Shown piece after piece: positions 23,700 to 34,732 of a stretch of 58,418 nucleotides of DNA; the stretch's first letter is position 1; every line of letters starts with the position of its first letter. The notes below the pieces were generated by a model that searched no databases, was not told where the DNA came from, and saw only the letters and a program-made list of their open reading frames with translations. The stretch is from Fennellomyces sp. T-0311 (Eukaryota; Mucoromycota; Mucoromycetes; Mucorales; Lichtheimiaceae), in NCBI GenBank assembly GCA_025266875.1, contig JALLLT010000089.1, forward strand, positions 1-58,418, in the 5' to 3' direction. A program made the position numbers and the translations under genes.

Positions 23700-26240
23700 T
23701 TATAATCGCCAATGTTTCAATTTTTTACTTTCAAATCCCGCTTCTATATTTGGTATACAGTATACCAAACAGGAAACTGACTAGATGAAGAAGCATCAAT
23801 CGTGAATACCAATGCGGCGGTGGGACACATAATCACGGGATGAAAATTTTTCAACTAACTGGATAGCCTCTGGTGTTGGATATTTTTGCGAGTAGGCATC
23901 GATGAAGCGCCAGGCTCTGTTGTAGAAACGGCGAATTTTTGTTGGTTCTTCTTGATCATTAGGGGGCGAGATAGAATCTAGAAAGTGAGGTAGCTTTTGT
24001 CTTAATGCGGCGAAGCTGTAATCACAACGGGCTCGCGCGATTCTCTTTGCTGCTCCCCAGTAACGTTCTATCCAGTTGCATTCGCAGTGGTATTTGGGAT
24101 ATAATTCAAACAGATGGCCTGCATTTTCCACTGTCTCGCATAATGCTGTTCTTTGCTGCTGGAAGTCAGGTTGTGCACGAAGGCAATGTAATCCACAGCA
24201 TCTGTTGCCGTCTGCTGGTTCTCCTTTACAGTCAATTCTCCATAATTTCCCTGGTCGATATGGATCTTCCTTTGTCCATAATCCTCTTTCTTGCAAAATG
24301 AGTTCAACGCCCTTAAAGTAGCAAACGTTGTGCTTGGCTGATGTGACAATTGTTACACCTCGTTTTTTCTTGACAATGTTTTCCGAATACTCCTTGTACA
24401 TGCTTTGTACCACTTTTTCGCCGGTTTTTGGGTCCATATAGAAACCATCACGATATTTGTGGGTACACGGATCGTGATCTTTGTCTACCACACCACAAAA
24501 TTTGCGATCTTTTGTCATACCTGCGACTCGTAATGCGTTACTAGCATAGGCATTATGATTGCTAGACTGGTCGAACACGAATAAAGCTTGACAATTTTCG
24601 TGTAGTAGTTCAAAAAGTGGAATTGCATCTTCTTCAAGTTGCTTTACCATTTCCCTGTGGGTCCACCACTGCTCTCTGTTGGACCCAGCTTCGAAGTAGG
24701 TACGAGATGTCCAGGCACCATGTCTCATTGTACCATGACATGCACACTGAAATTCCGATACCATAGTCGAACCTCCTGGAGATTTCTTGCGCATGACATT
24801 CTCCCCGTTTGCTAACCATAATTGCTGTTTCCCGTCATTGGCGTAAAACGTAGACTCGTCGTGAGTTACCATGACTATTTGCTTCTCACTGGGTGCCAAT
24901 GATGGTAACTCCACTGTTTCGTTCTCGGTATCATAGCTTTCCATTCGTAATTTGTAAGCCATCATACGCGCGGCCCATTCCTGGCGATAAGCAACAACAT
25001 CCTCTCGCTCGTGTCCGTCATAGTATATATCTTTCTTGTTGTTGCGATAATCGTACCCCCACTCGTGCATATATCTCCATAAAGTCGTATGTGACACCGA
25101 TCCAGGGACGCCAAGCAGCTTTGGAATAATTGTTTCATTCACAGCCTTAAGTAGGTTTGGCAATGTTCTGTCGTCAGCCTTTAATTTGGCAACATGTGTC
25201 CGCACTTCAGCTTCAATGGTTTCGTCGCTTAACAGGGATTGTCGTTTTGCGTGGTTGCCTTGGTGATGTTTTGATATAGAACCAAAGTCCTGATATTCTT
25301 TCGCCCAGCCACGAGTCGATTTTGCTCTATAATCCTCAGATGGGGTGATCCAACAGTCGACTGCAGCTTTCTTTGAGCTTTCAACTTTCCCAAGTCCTTG
25401 TAACAGATAAACATAATAGCGATACACAGCCTGCATCTTGCATACATGGAATGAATCTGTTTGGCTGAACTGCTGTCGTTGATTCTGAACTGGTTTTATC
25501 AAGGCTCCTAAGGATATCAATAAATCACGGATCATATTTTGATCGACGAGGAAATCATTTTGATATCCGTATTGCTTTGTTCGTTGTTGGTTATGTTGTT
25601 GCTGATCCTGTTGCTGGTCCTGTTGATGATCTTGTGTTGACGCGACTGATTGGAACATCGTATTTATTTTCATTGAACCTCGAGCAGCGTCTTCCTCTCG
25701 CTTCCTTCTCCGATAGTCCGTAGTCCGTGAACTCTTTGTATAAACACCACGAAGAGAACTGCCTGCACCTTCTTGCCAGATGAGAGGAAGCTGCACTGCA
25801 TGAGTAATCATCGTATCAGTAAGGTTCAAGAGTTTCCAGTCGTTGACATTTCCATCTTCAAATATATCAATACTGTCCACTTCATTGCTAAGTTTAGTTT
25901 GTGATTCAGGTTGAGTTTCTGATTCACCAGGTTCATGTGGAAGCCCATTGTCGACTGCTATGTTGGATTCGACATTGATTCCGATCATTGATGGCTGCAT
26001 TTTTTTACCAAACGTTCCATCAGCAGATTTTCTCTGCTCTCGTACTACTCGTCTGCGCTTTGTAATGTTTGGCATGCTTCAATGAAGTTAAAAGTTAAGG
26101 GAACTGCGACTGCTGCGCATGTTATTTTGTGTAACCGTAACGGGTAGATAATACTCCGATGTTTCAATTTCTTGACTTATAAAAACACCCCAACTTTAAC
26201 GACTTTCAACTACTTCCCAAGTCATTTTATGAGAAATGTA
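23700..26240 (-). mobile_element. IS630/Tc1-like element nested in the FAR1-MULE gene (limits approximate)
   Basis: The MULE reading frame is lost shortly after 23690 and resumes at about 26240 (KTYLTEHNDDI). Between them lies a minus-strand transposase gene. A short palindrome, TTTGGTATAC with GTATACCAAA, sits at 23750-23771 next to the gene's end. I could not match terminal repeats or a TA duplication, so the borders are inferred. Confidence 0.6.
23796..26075 (-). CDS. IS630/Tc1/mariner-megafamily transposase, 759 aa, intact
   Basis: A single uninterrupted exon. The N-terminal ~190 residues are polar with a Gln-rich stretch (QDHQQDQQQDQQQ). A helix-turn-helix-like region follows (LLGVPGSVSHTTLWRYMHEWG). 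The DDE domain has HDESTFYANDGKQQLW (Asp), LFVFDQSSNHNAYA (Asp) and YHCECNWIERYWGAAKR (Glu). I recall this signature from long fungal DDE-superfamily endonucleases. The spacing between the second Asp and Glu is far larger than the 34-39 of Tc1/mariner. It is one of the few full-length, lesion-free transposase genes here, so the insertion is probably young. It presumably acts on its own ends, which I could not define. Confidence 0.9.
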   Translation of the reverse strand: MPNITKRRRVVREQRKSADGTFGKKMQPSMIGINVESNIAVDNGLPHEPGESETQPESQTKLSNEVDSIDIFEDGNVNDWKLLNLTDTMITHAVQLPLIWQEGAGSSLRGVYTKSSRTTDYRRRKREEDAARGSMKINTMFQSVASTQDHQQDQQQDQQQHNQQRTKQYGYQNDFLVDQNMIRDLLISLGALIKPVQNQRQQFSQTDSFHVCKMQAVYRYYVYLLQGLGKVESSKKAAVDCWITPSEDYRAKSTRGWAKEYQDFGSISKHHQGNHAKRQSLLSDETIEAEVRTHVAKLKADDRTLPNLLKAVNETIIPKLLGVPGSVSHTTLWRYMHEWGYDYRNNKKDIYYDGHEREDVVAYRQEWAARMMAYKLRMESYDTENETVELPSLAPSEKQIVMVTHDESTFYANDGKQQLWLANGENVMRKKSPGGSTMVSEFQCACHGTMRHGAWTSRTYFEAGSNREQWWTHREMVKQLEEDAIPLFELLHENCQALFVFDQSSNHNAYASNALRVAGMTKDRKFCGVVDKDHDPCTHKYRDGFYMDPKTGEKVVQSMYKEYSENIVKKKRGVTIVTSAKHNVCYFKGVELILQERGLWTKEDPYRPGKLWRIDCKGEPADGNRCCGLHCLRAQPDFQQQRTALCETVENAGHLFELYPKYHCECNWIERYWGAAKRIARARCDYSFAALRQKLPHFLDSISPPNDQEEPTKIRRFYNRAWRFIDAYSQKYPTPEAIQLVEKFSSRDYVSHRRIGIHD

Positions 26241-27045
26241 AACCGATAAAAGTAATTGTAATAGCCTTAAAAACATATTTAACGGAACATAACGACGATA
26301 TCTTAATTCTCAATGGCTCTGAAAGTTCTCAAAGTTCAGAAAAATTTTTGGCGGTTATAAATGAAATACACCATAAGAATATCTTAAAAACTGACCATTG
26401 CCAATGCGCTTTAAAAGCTCATTACCGTATCCCTTGTTGTCACATGCTGCCAAAAGAAGGTGTAATTCCCTTGAACTTAGTTCCTAGGCGCTGGCATCTT
26501 TTCCCTGAGAAAACTGCACCTATAGGTAACGTCAAGAATAGTAATCGAAGGTAATTATTGCTCATATACCGGCATGGTGTAGAAGAAGCGACTGAAAGTG
26601 GCGAAAGCAATGTTCTTGCATTCACAGAGCCTTACAGTGCTTCTAGCTTGGAAGACCAAATTGATGCTGAGATTGCGCGAATCACCAGCTTGTCATACAA
26701 GTATTCAGATCAACAACAGCAAACAACCCTTTTACGCCGTCTACAGGCCATCAGCGACGATCTTTTTGTTGACCTTGCACATCTTCAGCAACCAAGATCG
26801 ATAGAGAAAAAAGGCAGATTTCAGCAGGCGTCAAAAGGCAGTAAACGAGATATGATTGCCCTAGAGTTTCAGGAGGCACGAAGCAACAAGAAAGCAAAGA
26901 CTGGAATAGGGCGTGAAGCAGCTGAAATTTGGTATATATGATCATATATCTGCATACGAAGTTTATTCTTACATAATTATATGTTATATTGGGAAGGAGA
27001 ACGCGAACTGGGTAGTAGTGCTCGACCAGAAACTCTTCTGCTCTC

Positions 27046-27609
27046 ATGCCATCTGGTCCACGCTTACGGCTTGTGCCTTATCTTGACCTAGTGACTCCTA
27101 ACATCCCTCGATCTGCTGTGGAACTCCTTCACAATTCTGTTGGTGATGGTAACTGTGGTTTCCGCGCCCTTGCTTTTGCACTCTTTGGTGATGAGAATCT
27201 CTATCCCGAAGTTAAGCAAGCAATGTTGGAGCAATTTCACCACATCGTTGCAGAACCAGATTACATCGAGTATTCAGTCCTACGCCTCGCAAAAATACTT
27301 GATCCAGCTGACAACGAATGGTTCATGTATCTATATTGCGCTCAAATTGCTGCTGATACATTCAATGTCCCAGTAGCATTTTATGGGATCCAGTCACACC
27401 TTTTTCTCCCATATCGCACTATTCCTGAATTTGCACGTCGAACACATCCAAATGTGCTGCAACTTCGCAGTGATCATATAATTCTGGTCCAAATCAAGAA
27501 GAATGCCAAAATCCATTGGCCAGAGGTTACACCTGAGTGCTGTGGAATTGTCACGCTCGATATACAGAATGACCCATGGTATCCTCTTTTCGCCAGCTCG
27601 TTCGAATGA
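27046..27609 (+). CDS. OTU-type cysteine protease encoded by the MULE
   Basis: 187 codons from the ATG at 27046. The OTU signature is clear: VGDGNCGFRALAFALFGDE (Asp, nucleophile Cys; residues ~32-50), a middle helix region and the His motif LRSDHIILVQ near residue 150. OTU proteases remove ubiquitin-like modifiers. In MULEs an OTU domain is known next to or fused with the transposase, with an unproven role in protecting or activating the transposition complex. The ORF lies in the same orientation, ~100 bp after the transposase C-terminus, so it may be an exon of one long gene. Past the TGA at 27607 the frame stays open for 31 codons ending in an acidic AILINDSESESD tail, so that stop may be secondary. 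Confidence 0.85.
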   Translation: MPSGPRLRLVPYLDLVTPNIPRSAVELLHNSVGDGNCGFRALAFALFGDENLYPEVKQAMLEQFHHIVAEPDYIEYSVLRLAKILDPADNEWFMYLYCAQIAADTFNVPVAFYGIQSHLFLPYRTIPEFARRTHPNVLQLRSDHIILVQIKKNAKIHWPEVTPECCGIVTLDIQNDPWYPLFASSFE

Positions 27610-28192
27610 ACAGCTGTGCCTTATACGCCATTTCCCCAACCTGACGCCATTCTCATTAATGATTCTGAATCCGAATCTGACATAACAGACTTAACTACCC
27701 TTTAGATTTCTTTTTTTTGTTTCCATTTATTGCTTACTGTATACTTATCTTTTAGACAAAAAACAACTTAGATCGACATTGTTGCGTGCAGACAAGATTA
27801 TTAGTGATGCAGTGGAGATTAATAAAAGAATCGCGTGAATGGAGGGGGGTGCATGGAACCTGAGTACTAGTCCGGACCGGGCTGTGACTGAGGGGTGCAT
27901 GAGGGGGGATGCAAATAGACATACCTCAAAAATTGCCTATATCACACCCCAGGCAACTGAATCTTCCCCGATTTGACTCTCAATTTTGTGCGATTTTTGC
28001 TGAGAACTTCGCTCCCAGATAGGCGCTTTACTGTTACCAGGTACTGCAAAAATTCACCCTCTTAACTTGCTGAAATAGCCACGTTTAAATCGCCAGCACT
28101 CCACTTCCTACAGTATAGCCAAAATATGTCTCGTTCCTCCATAACCGCCGCCCTCAAAAAGCCTAAGCGTACTAGAAGACTTATGCCATATA

Positions 28193-29518
28193 ATGTCTTT
28201 ACCCATCTCGTCTTCAATGGCACAGATGACGAACGACAATGTCAGATTCAATGACCCATATACGACCGCGACTAATGTTTTCTGTTTAGACTATGGTGCT
28301 GCCGTCGAGATATCTAACCCGTTAATGGGTGCTACCAGTGCGGATATTAGCAAGGCGTTCCAAGCTCTCCCTGTGGATAAGCGTCAACGCTTAAACGAGA
28401 GAACTGACCAGCTAAATGATAAGTCGCAACAGGGACCTACTGGCACTGATGAACGAAGAGAGATTTTGGATACGTATAGACGTGATTTAATCTCTAGGGT
28501 CTACGCAATGGGTGATATTTTCGACTGTGATATCAGCTTAATGATAGCTTCTCGCAATCCTGATGATGGCCATGCAGAAGGAGCTATACCAAATTCTGGT
28601 ATGGTCGTTATAGATATCGTAAATTGAATGACATTGTAAGTATATCTGAGAGTTATAGATGCCTCACAATACGCACAACGCAAGATGGGAGACATAGACG
28701 AGTTCATAAAGCGATGTAAAGGTAATGCGGCATATTATACTGCAACAAACAAAATGGTAACACATTGTTTTTATAGAATTCAGAGGTAGGTAACAACAAG
28801 AAGGTTTTAGTGAGTTTATGAATTTGGATATATGATATTTAATAAACTCTCCCGTTCATCACTAAGACGCAAACCGGAACGGGGATGGGGGAGAGCAGGA
28901 TCCTCAAGAGAATCCAGCTGCATCCAATAGAGAGGATCACAAACGAAAGCGTGAAATCGGTGATTATTTCAGAAACGAGTACTGTGAGTTGCTAGCGTTA
29001 TGTACTATACAGTGTCTGTGTAGAATACTCTCCATAACACACCTTATGATTTAGTCCAAGCAACGGGCAAAAAAGTTCAACGGTTGAAATGGGGAGGCTA
29101 CCGGCGCATGAAGTATCTTGATACTTACAATAACGAGAGATTTGGATATCGCAATAATAAGCACGGTGTTGATCTTCTCGGCTATGATTTTGGAACAGCT
29201 CATGCTATTGCATCTGGTGAACTGAACAAAACAAAAGCTACATCGTTAAAAGCACTTGTTGACTCAAGTATCAGTGCTGCTTCTGAACAGAAAGTAGTGA
29301 AGATCGTTCAAATCGATGAAGGTTTGTATTGTCTGCAGTTATGATAGTTGATTTTCGTTCTGACCGATATGACTTTTTAGAAGCTGTGAAATTTGTTTCC
29401 TGGGGTAACATTTTGGCCTATATCAACATATATTCGAAAATAGTTAGCATTAATAGGTAATAACTTCTTCCTTTAGATCTCTTGGAGCTTAATCAGGATA
29501 ACGATGTGCCAGATACTT
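28193..29518 (+). CDS. Unrecognised first ORF of the KDZ element
   Basis: The first frame, 28193-28627 (144 codons), starts inside the left terminal repeat. It continues with a polar, helix-rich stretch (TSADISKAFQALPVDKRQRLNERTDQLN) and GDIFDCDISLMIASRNPDDG. Downstream pieces in the same direction are a 28660-28720 stretch and 29084-29344 (KWGGYRRMKYLDTYNNERFGYRN..., NKHGVDLLGYDFGTAHAIASGEL), ending near 29518. GT/AG signals suggest introns, but I could not find one join that keeps frame throughout. An upstream ATG at 28126 opens a different frame (MSRSSITAALKKPKR) that closes at about 28252. No domain recognised. It could be an accessory DNA-binding protein of the transposon; this is speculation. 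Confidence 0.45.
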
Positions 29519-29814
29519 AAAAATAATGTTCAACATGGCAGTAGATATTAAATATAATATAAATAATACTGTGTTATTGACAAGTTCATTATAAATAAAG
29601 TGTTCATCTCCTGCGTTATAGTATGTATCGCTAGCTACTCACATGCTTACGTACAATTAAATCACGAGGTTCCTTCCCCATTTCTGAGAAGATTAACGTG
29701 TAGACTCCTCAATGATCAGCAATATTGCTTATATATTAGCCAGATTATATAGTTTCGCTCTTTTCTTTTTGTTACTACTGATTCTCTGAAATTCTATTAC
29801 GAACACTCCTGACT

Positions 29815-32800
29815 ATGGGGCTTAAACCTAGACCTAGAATATCAAAGCCTAAGGCAAGCTGTAGTCCCAAAAAGGTCAGAACTGCTAAGGAGCGACCCCA
29901 GCAACCCCAGCAGACGTACCAGGACGAAGAATCCAGTAGAAGCCAACTGCTTTCTGAAGGCTGTAGTCGACCTGATATCGCTATCCCTCAGGCAAAACGG
30001 CCACGAACGGATGACTTGAATGGTACGAGTTGCATTAAAACATTAGGTTTTAATCACCTACATACGAAGCTGCACAGTGCTGATATTCATAACACAGTGG
30101 AACGTGAAAATGAAGTTCGCGATACATCTGTGAATGAGAGCAGCTCCGAGACGCGTGGTAACTTTATTGCATTATAATACGTGTACTTTAACGGTGCTTT
30201 ACCAAATGCTCATAAAAGCAAATCTAGTTGGTAGTGTGAGGTATGATACCTTACTCGAAGAAGTTAGCGGTAGAAAACCTTCGGCCAAATCATATAAGGA
30301 GAAAGTGGAAAACACATGATTGAATTGGGATAATCTTATCTCTAATGGTCTTACCACGAAGTACATCGAGTGTTACAAGAGTGGTGGACCTAAACTTTCT
30401 GCTTGTGCTCCATCTGCAATAGTGTCTTCTTGTGATGGCAAAAGTCCCAATTGTAAAGCTTCACCAAGGCATGTAAACTGCATTTATTTAACTGGTACGT
30501 ACGCATTACTTTATACATTTACATATGGATATTCTAATATCGACGTACATATATATATATATTGTAACTTTGCGTGTGCCTAGGAATTGAAACGGTGGAA
30601 GTTACATTCTGTGATTGTACACCGGGCCCATTCACTCTGCTTGAAAATCAACTTTTCCCTGCTTCGCCAATGCAACCTCGAGTGGCATTTCATCTATCAT
30701 TACTAGATTTGTACTCTGAACTGCGAGTCGAAGGGCATTTGTCATGCCAGGCATTTGCTGCCGGATTTTCAACGGTTAATAAGTTTGAGGTTTGTGCACT
30801 ACCCACAAGCATATATTAAATAAGTTACATTTTTATTGAGGCTGTTAGCACTTTCATTGTAATTAGAACCCGGATACTATCCGTAGAGCTCTTACAAATG
30901 CATTTTTTGAATATATTCGTGTAAAGGAGGCTGTGAATCTTCAGCTTTTGACGTATGAACAGCAAGAGAATAGCTCCTCCGAAGTTATTGATTGCCCAGC
31001 ATGTCCGGAACAAGAAAATCAGGTATAAGATATTTCACTAAAGTAGAACATATTTGACGCTTCTCTGATAATTTTATTAATTATACGGCTAACCTAATGA
31101 AAATACAAAAAGAATGAACGAAAAATGATCTCTCTTGACGGCAACTTTCAGCTTAGACGCCGAAAACGCAATGGTCAAGAAGACAGTGTGGTTATTCCTG
31201 AAGCCCACACCTTTTTTAAGGCTGATAGGTATCAAGATATCTTTGGTGACAACGTCGAACAAACGGCGAACATTCCGAACGACAGCAGCTGCTCCAGTGA
31301 TCTTCAGGCAGCAACATTAACAATCACATCTCGCCAAATGCCACTCTATTACGAAACCGGTGTTTTCGGTAGTGTTTGCAAGCATGATATACCACTGGAA
31401 TTCACAAGTATGATTCTTTCTGGAGAGCGGTATGAGATACTTTACCTACCGCTGCACTTTGTTAATATTTTCATACATCTCTTTATCGCGTGAAATATTT
31501 TCTTAGGTATAAGTATCCTTTAGCTGTCATCAAAGTATTGACAGAAAAATATGGTTCCAATATCAATATCATGTATGATATTGGATGCCGATTCAAGAGG
31601 GCATTATATGTATATACCATTGCATCAAGCTTTTTTAGTATATACAAACTAATATTAGCACATAGAATAACTTCCCAGAATTGGAACGCGCTGGGTGTCA
31701 GGTAGCTGTTGGAGTATTTCACTCGTACGCACACTCCATGAGCTGTCAAGTCAAAAATAATCCACGTTATCTGGAATCGTTTGGCTTAGTAGACGGAGAA
31801 GGACTTGAACGTCTTTGGTTGTATTTGGGAGGATTCGTGTCGATCACTAGACAAATGAGCTCAGAACGACGTATCCTTACATTATCGCATGCACTAGCTC
31901 ATTTCAAAGCGAAACGCATTGCCAGTATGTGTAAGTCCATCATGTTGCTATTTCAGGAACGAAGTGCTATTGTATCAATTTCGCTAACAATATGTAGCTG
32001 CTACACTTAAAAAACGAGCTAACAGGGCTTCATCATTGGAATCACAGTCCAAGACGTTTCTTGAGAACTATCCAGGTGTTACCGATGCTGACCTAAGTCA
32101 AGCATGGTCAAACTTTGTTGCTACTGTTTCACCATTAGGCACTGAAGCGGATAACAGCGTAAGCAATGAAGCGCTGGAGATTCAGTATGTATTGGATTTG
32201 CACAATCTTTATACAGCTTCCGGGTACGTTTTTCGTATAAATCTTACGAATTATATAAGTGTTCACGAGTAAATATAATTCTATTTTAAGCAATCAATCG
32301 TTCGATGATTTTGCGACTAGAAATACCTCATTTCGTAAAAAGCTAAAGGATTTGGGGAGTCTTGAGCGTATACTACGAAGTCGAGGGCTTATAACTACGC
32401 GCTAGAAGAAGGATGATGAAGTGTACAAGTCAACATATATCAAGGGCCAAAAACGTGAGCTAGACAGTATAAAGTCTGAATTGAGATCCCTCATAGTAGG
32501 TAGAACGATGCTGAAGGATTTATTGCATCGTCAAGGAAAGCAAGGTATGCATTCAACATAGTACGTAGCTTAAAAGGAGACGTATATTGATATTAGACAC
32601 ATTATAGGCCATAAAGTCACCATGAGATTCAAAAACGCCGTAAAAAGTGTAAAGGAAAAAGCCAACCCCCTCCTAAAGCGCTACAATGACATCGACGAAA
32701 AACTGAACGGTGTTAGGGTTGATCGCAAGTACGATGAAATAATCGACCTAAAAAACGACTTCTGGAATCTCGAGTCAGTTGAAGTAGACTTCCCTGCTCT

Positions 32801-33314
32801 TCATGCATATGTGAATAGGCTCCGTGCAGAGGAGGAGTTAATTATTCTACAGGTATAATTGCGATACATATATGACACATTAACTCCATCGTCACTCACC
32901 GTTTATACATATACAATGTACGGTTATAAGAATGAAGAACGTCGGGTTAAGAATTATAGCAACCGCAAGTGTAAATCTTTAGAAGATGCTATAATGAAAG
33001 TCAACCGCAGCGAAGGCGAGAAAGTACTTCTGTATCACCGCTTATTAGACGCAGAAATACTGTATCAAAAGGCGTGCGGCACTCAATGGGCACGACAAAA
33101 CACCTTCGTTGTACCCGGACAGCCGCGCCAAACGGTGACCACCTTTGGAGACAGCGAGTGCCTTGAAGACGACACGTTAGACGAGAGGCAGGATGCAGAA
33201 GGGGAGAAAGAAGATGGAAGTGATGCAGATGTTGAGATATCCTATGATGATATCGAAAATGGAGAGCCCGTGGCCGATGAGGAGGTTGAGCAAACTGCTG
33301 AATATGCCTTTTAA
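29815..33314 (+). pseudogene. KDZ transposase, copy 1
   Basis: Start MGLKPRPRISKPKAS at 29815. A cysteine-rich N-terminal part (CxC-type, 30350-30600: CYKSGGPKLSACAPSAIV, VTFCDCTPG) leads to TLLENQLFPASPMQPRVAF. The catalytic core follows across short introns: ISLDGNFQLRRRKRN (Asp, ~31137), VFGSVCKHDIPLEF, INIMYDIGCRFKRAL (Asp, ~31577), FHSYAHSMSCQVKNNPRY and VDGEGLERLWLYLGGF (Glu, ~31807). A coiled-coil C-terminal region follows (32290-33310), ending acidic. This is the DGNF / YD.GC / GE..ERLW pattern of KDZ transposases. An in-frame TAG at 32403-32405 (LITTR-stop-KKDDE) probably replaced a Gln codon. The rest reads on normally. Confidence 0.85.
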
Positions 33315-33886
33315 TATGGTTCTTTTATTATAGACTTTATGATTAGAACCTATGATCCCTATGTATACCTACAGTACTATGCTCAATTACTATGTTAAAA
33401 GAAATATTATGTGTTTAAAACTTGTGGAGTGTGAACAGTATCAATATGACACCATTGAAGGTGACTTAATAGTGATAGCACCGTCGTTCAACATCCACCC
33501 AAGGGTAAGATACCTCGACGGCAGCACCATAGTCTAAACAGAAAACATTAGTCGCGGTCATATGTGGGTCATTGAATCTGACATTGTCGTTCGTCATCTG
33601 TGCCATTGAAGACGAGATGGGTGAAGACATTGTATGGCATAAGTCTTCTAGTACGCTTAGGCTTTTTGAGGGCGGCGGTTATGGAGGAACGAGACATATT
33701 TTGGCTATACTGTAGGAAGTGGAGTGCTGGCGATTTAAACGTGGCTATTTCAGCAAGTTAAGAGGGTGAATTTTTGCAGTACCCGGTAACAGTAAAGCGC
33801 CTATCTGGGAGCGAAGTTCTTAGCAAAAATCGCACAAAATTGAGAGTCAAATCGGGGAAGATTCAGTTGCCTGGGGTGCTATGTCA

Positions 33887-34732
33887 GTCACTCAGCTGGC
33901 CTTGAATAAAATGGGGGGGGCTCAAAAGTTAAGTGAGGGTCCCATAAGTAAGTGCACCAGAGATGGGGTCTGGTCTTCAATGAGACAACAGTATCGGGAC
34001 GTTGGACATCAGCACAACAGCAGCAATACATCAATTTCAAAGAACTTCTCACCATCCAACAAGCAATTCGACATCCAGCATTATGTGGCAAAATCATCCG
34101 GCTATACTGCGACAACACAACAACGATCACTTACATCAACTGATTCAGCAGTACGCGATCACCGAGTCTGATGGAATTGGCAACAACGATTTGGAAGGAA
34201 TGCCTGCACACCAACAGACGTCTACCACTGATGTATGTCCCGACACATTTCAACCCAGCAGATGCACCATCACAACAACTTCAACAACAGCTGGAATGGA
34301 GTATATCGCCAACGTTTTTCCACAGCTTGAACTTAACCTGGGGACCGCATCATCTCGACTACTTTGCAACTCAACACAACGCGAAACTACCGGCCTTCAT
34401 GAGCTGGAAGTACGACCTTTAAGCCGTAGCAACAGACGCACTTTCGCAACCTTGGACATCATGGAAAACAGTATATGCCTGCCCACCTTGGAATCTTATT
34501 CAGGCCACAATCAACAAGATTCAACGCGAGCGACTCACAGCAACAATAATCACGCCACAATGGCCCAGTGCGATATGGTATCCAACATTGAAACAGCTCA
34601 GTATCCAACGCCCTCAGATCATCCCACGATCAGTAGTACTCGCTGCCTCCGGTCAGCATCAGTCTCTTCTTCTGAAGAACCCACATTGGAGTTTAGTCGC
34701 ATGGCACATAAGTGGCAACAACGTATAAGGTG
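33887..34732 (+). pseudogene. DIRS-like retrotransposon RNase H fragment
   Basis: The coherent frame gives RWGLVFNETTVSGRWTSAQ, YINFKELLTIQQAI, IRLYCDNTTTITYIN, then after TGA (34141-34143) LMELATTIWKECL, LPLMYVPTHFNPADAPSQ, LEWSISPTFFHSL, WGPHHLDYFATQHNAKLPAF and, after TAA (34420-34422), AVATDALSQPWTSW, ACPPWNLIQATI, IITPQWPSAIWYPTL. The order WG - W...N.KE - DN - N.AD..S - WGP..LD.FA - DAL..W - PPW is that of DIRS1-type RT/RNase H C-termini. No reverse transcriptase, tyrosine recombinase or split repeats remain. A longer 290-codon frame over the same bases (34002-34874) is low-complexity shadow. Confidence 0.8.

Larger units (their letters stand above)
21972..26940 (+). pseudogene. FAR1-like MULE transposase, split by a nested element
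   Basis: Exon 1 (21972-23233) encodes a FAR1/GCM1-WRKY-like DNA-binding domain (RIGCPFTITLRP ... WHIVSYYDGPHNHEL, residues ~95-140). The MULE core follows: SILMDATYKTN (Asp), KVFVKDSESALTRAL (Asp) and LLCQIHIRRNF. Exon 2 (23312-23489) gives TNRVEGAHADLKRDI (Glu). Exon 3 starts at 23563 (VDLEHLSVNSHFPDG ... FAFYAIRQELKH). The insertion then separates the SWIM finger, DHCQCALKAHYRIPCCHML, at 26390-26450. After that come LVPRRWHLFP and a basic tail (KKGRFQQASKGSKRD). All three catalytic residues are present and exons 1-3 are open. Without removal of the insert the SWIM part cannot be made from this gene. Confidence 0.88.
21615..27926 (+). mobile_element. MULE with FAR1-like transposase and OTU protease genes
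   Basis: Terminal inverted repeats of ~90 bp start AGTACGTCTATTTGCACC on the left (21615) and AGGTATGTCTATTTGCATCC, inverted, on the right (27926). They share inner words cggactagtactcaggttcc and atgcacccccct. The flanks are a perfect 9-bp duplication CAAAAATTG (21606-21614 and 27927-27935), diagnostic for a MULE insertion. The element carries a FAR1/MULE transposase and an OTU protease, and holds a nested transposon. Confidence 0.95.
27945..33878 (+). mobile_element. KDZ (Kyakuja-Dileera-Zisupton) DNA transposon, copy 1
   Basis: Long terminal inverted repeats cover about 27945-28314 and 33496-33878, beginning CACCCCAGGCAACTGAATC. They are flanked by 8-bp sequences CTATATCA (27937-27944) and CTATGTCA (33879-33886), a target duplication with one mismatch; 8 bp fits Zisupton-type elements. 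Between the repeats are an unrecognised ORF and a many-exon KDZ transposase. It inserted 1 bp outside the duplication of the MULE at its left. Confidence 0.88.

Noticed and set aside
23750..23771. GGTATACAGTATACC palindrome as the Tc1-type end of the nested element
   Set aside because: No matching inverse copy near 26100-26240, so it cannot be called a terminal repeat.
23796..26075. Plus-strand frames at 24005-24321 and 24893-25129
   Set aside because: They are antisense shadows of the intact 759-aa transposase.
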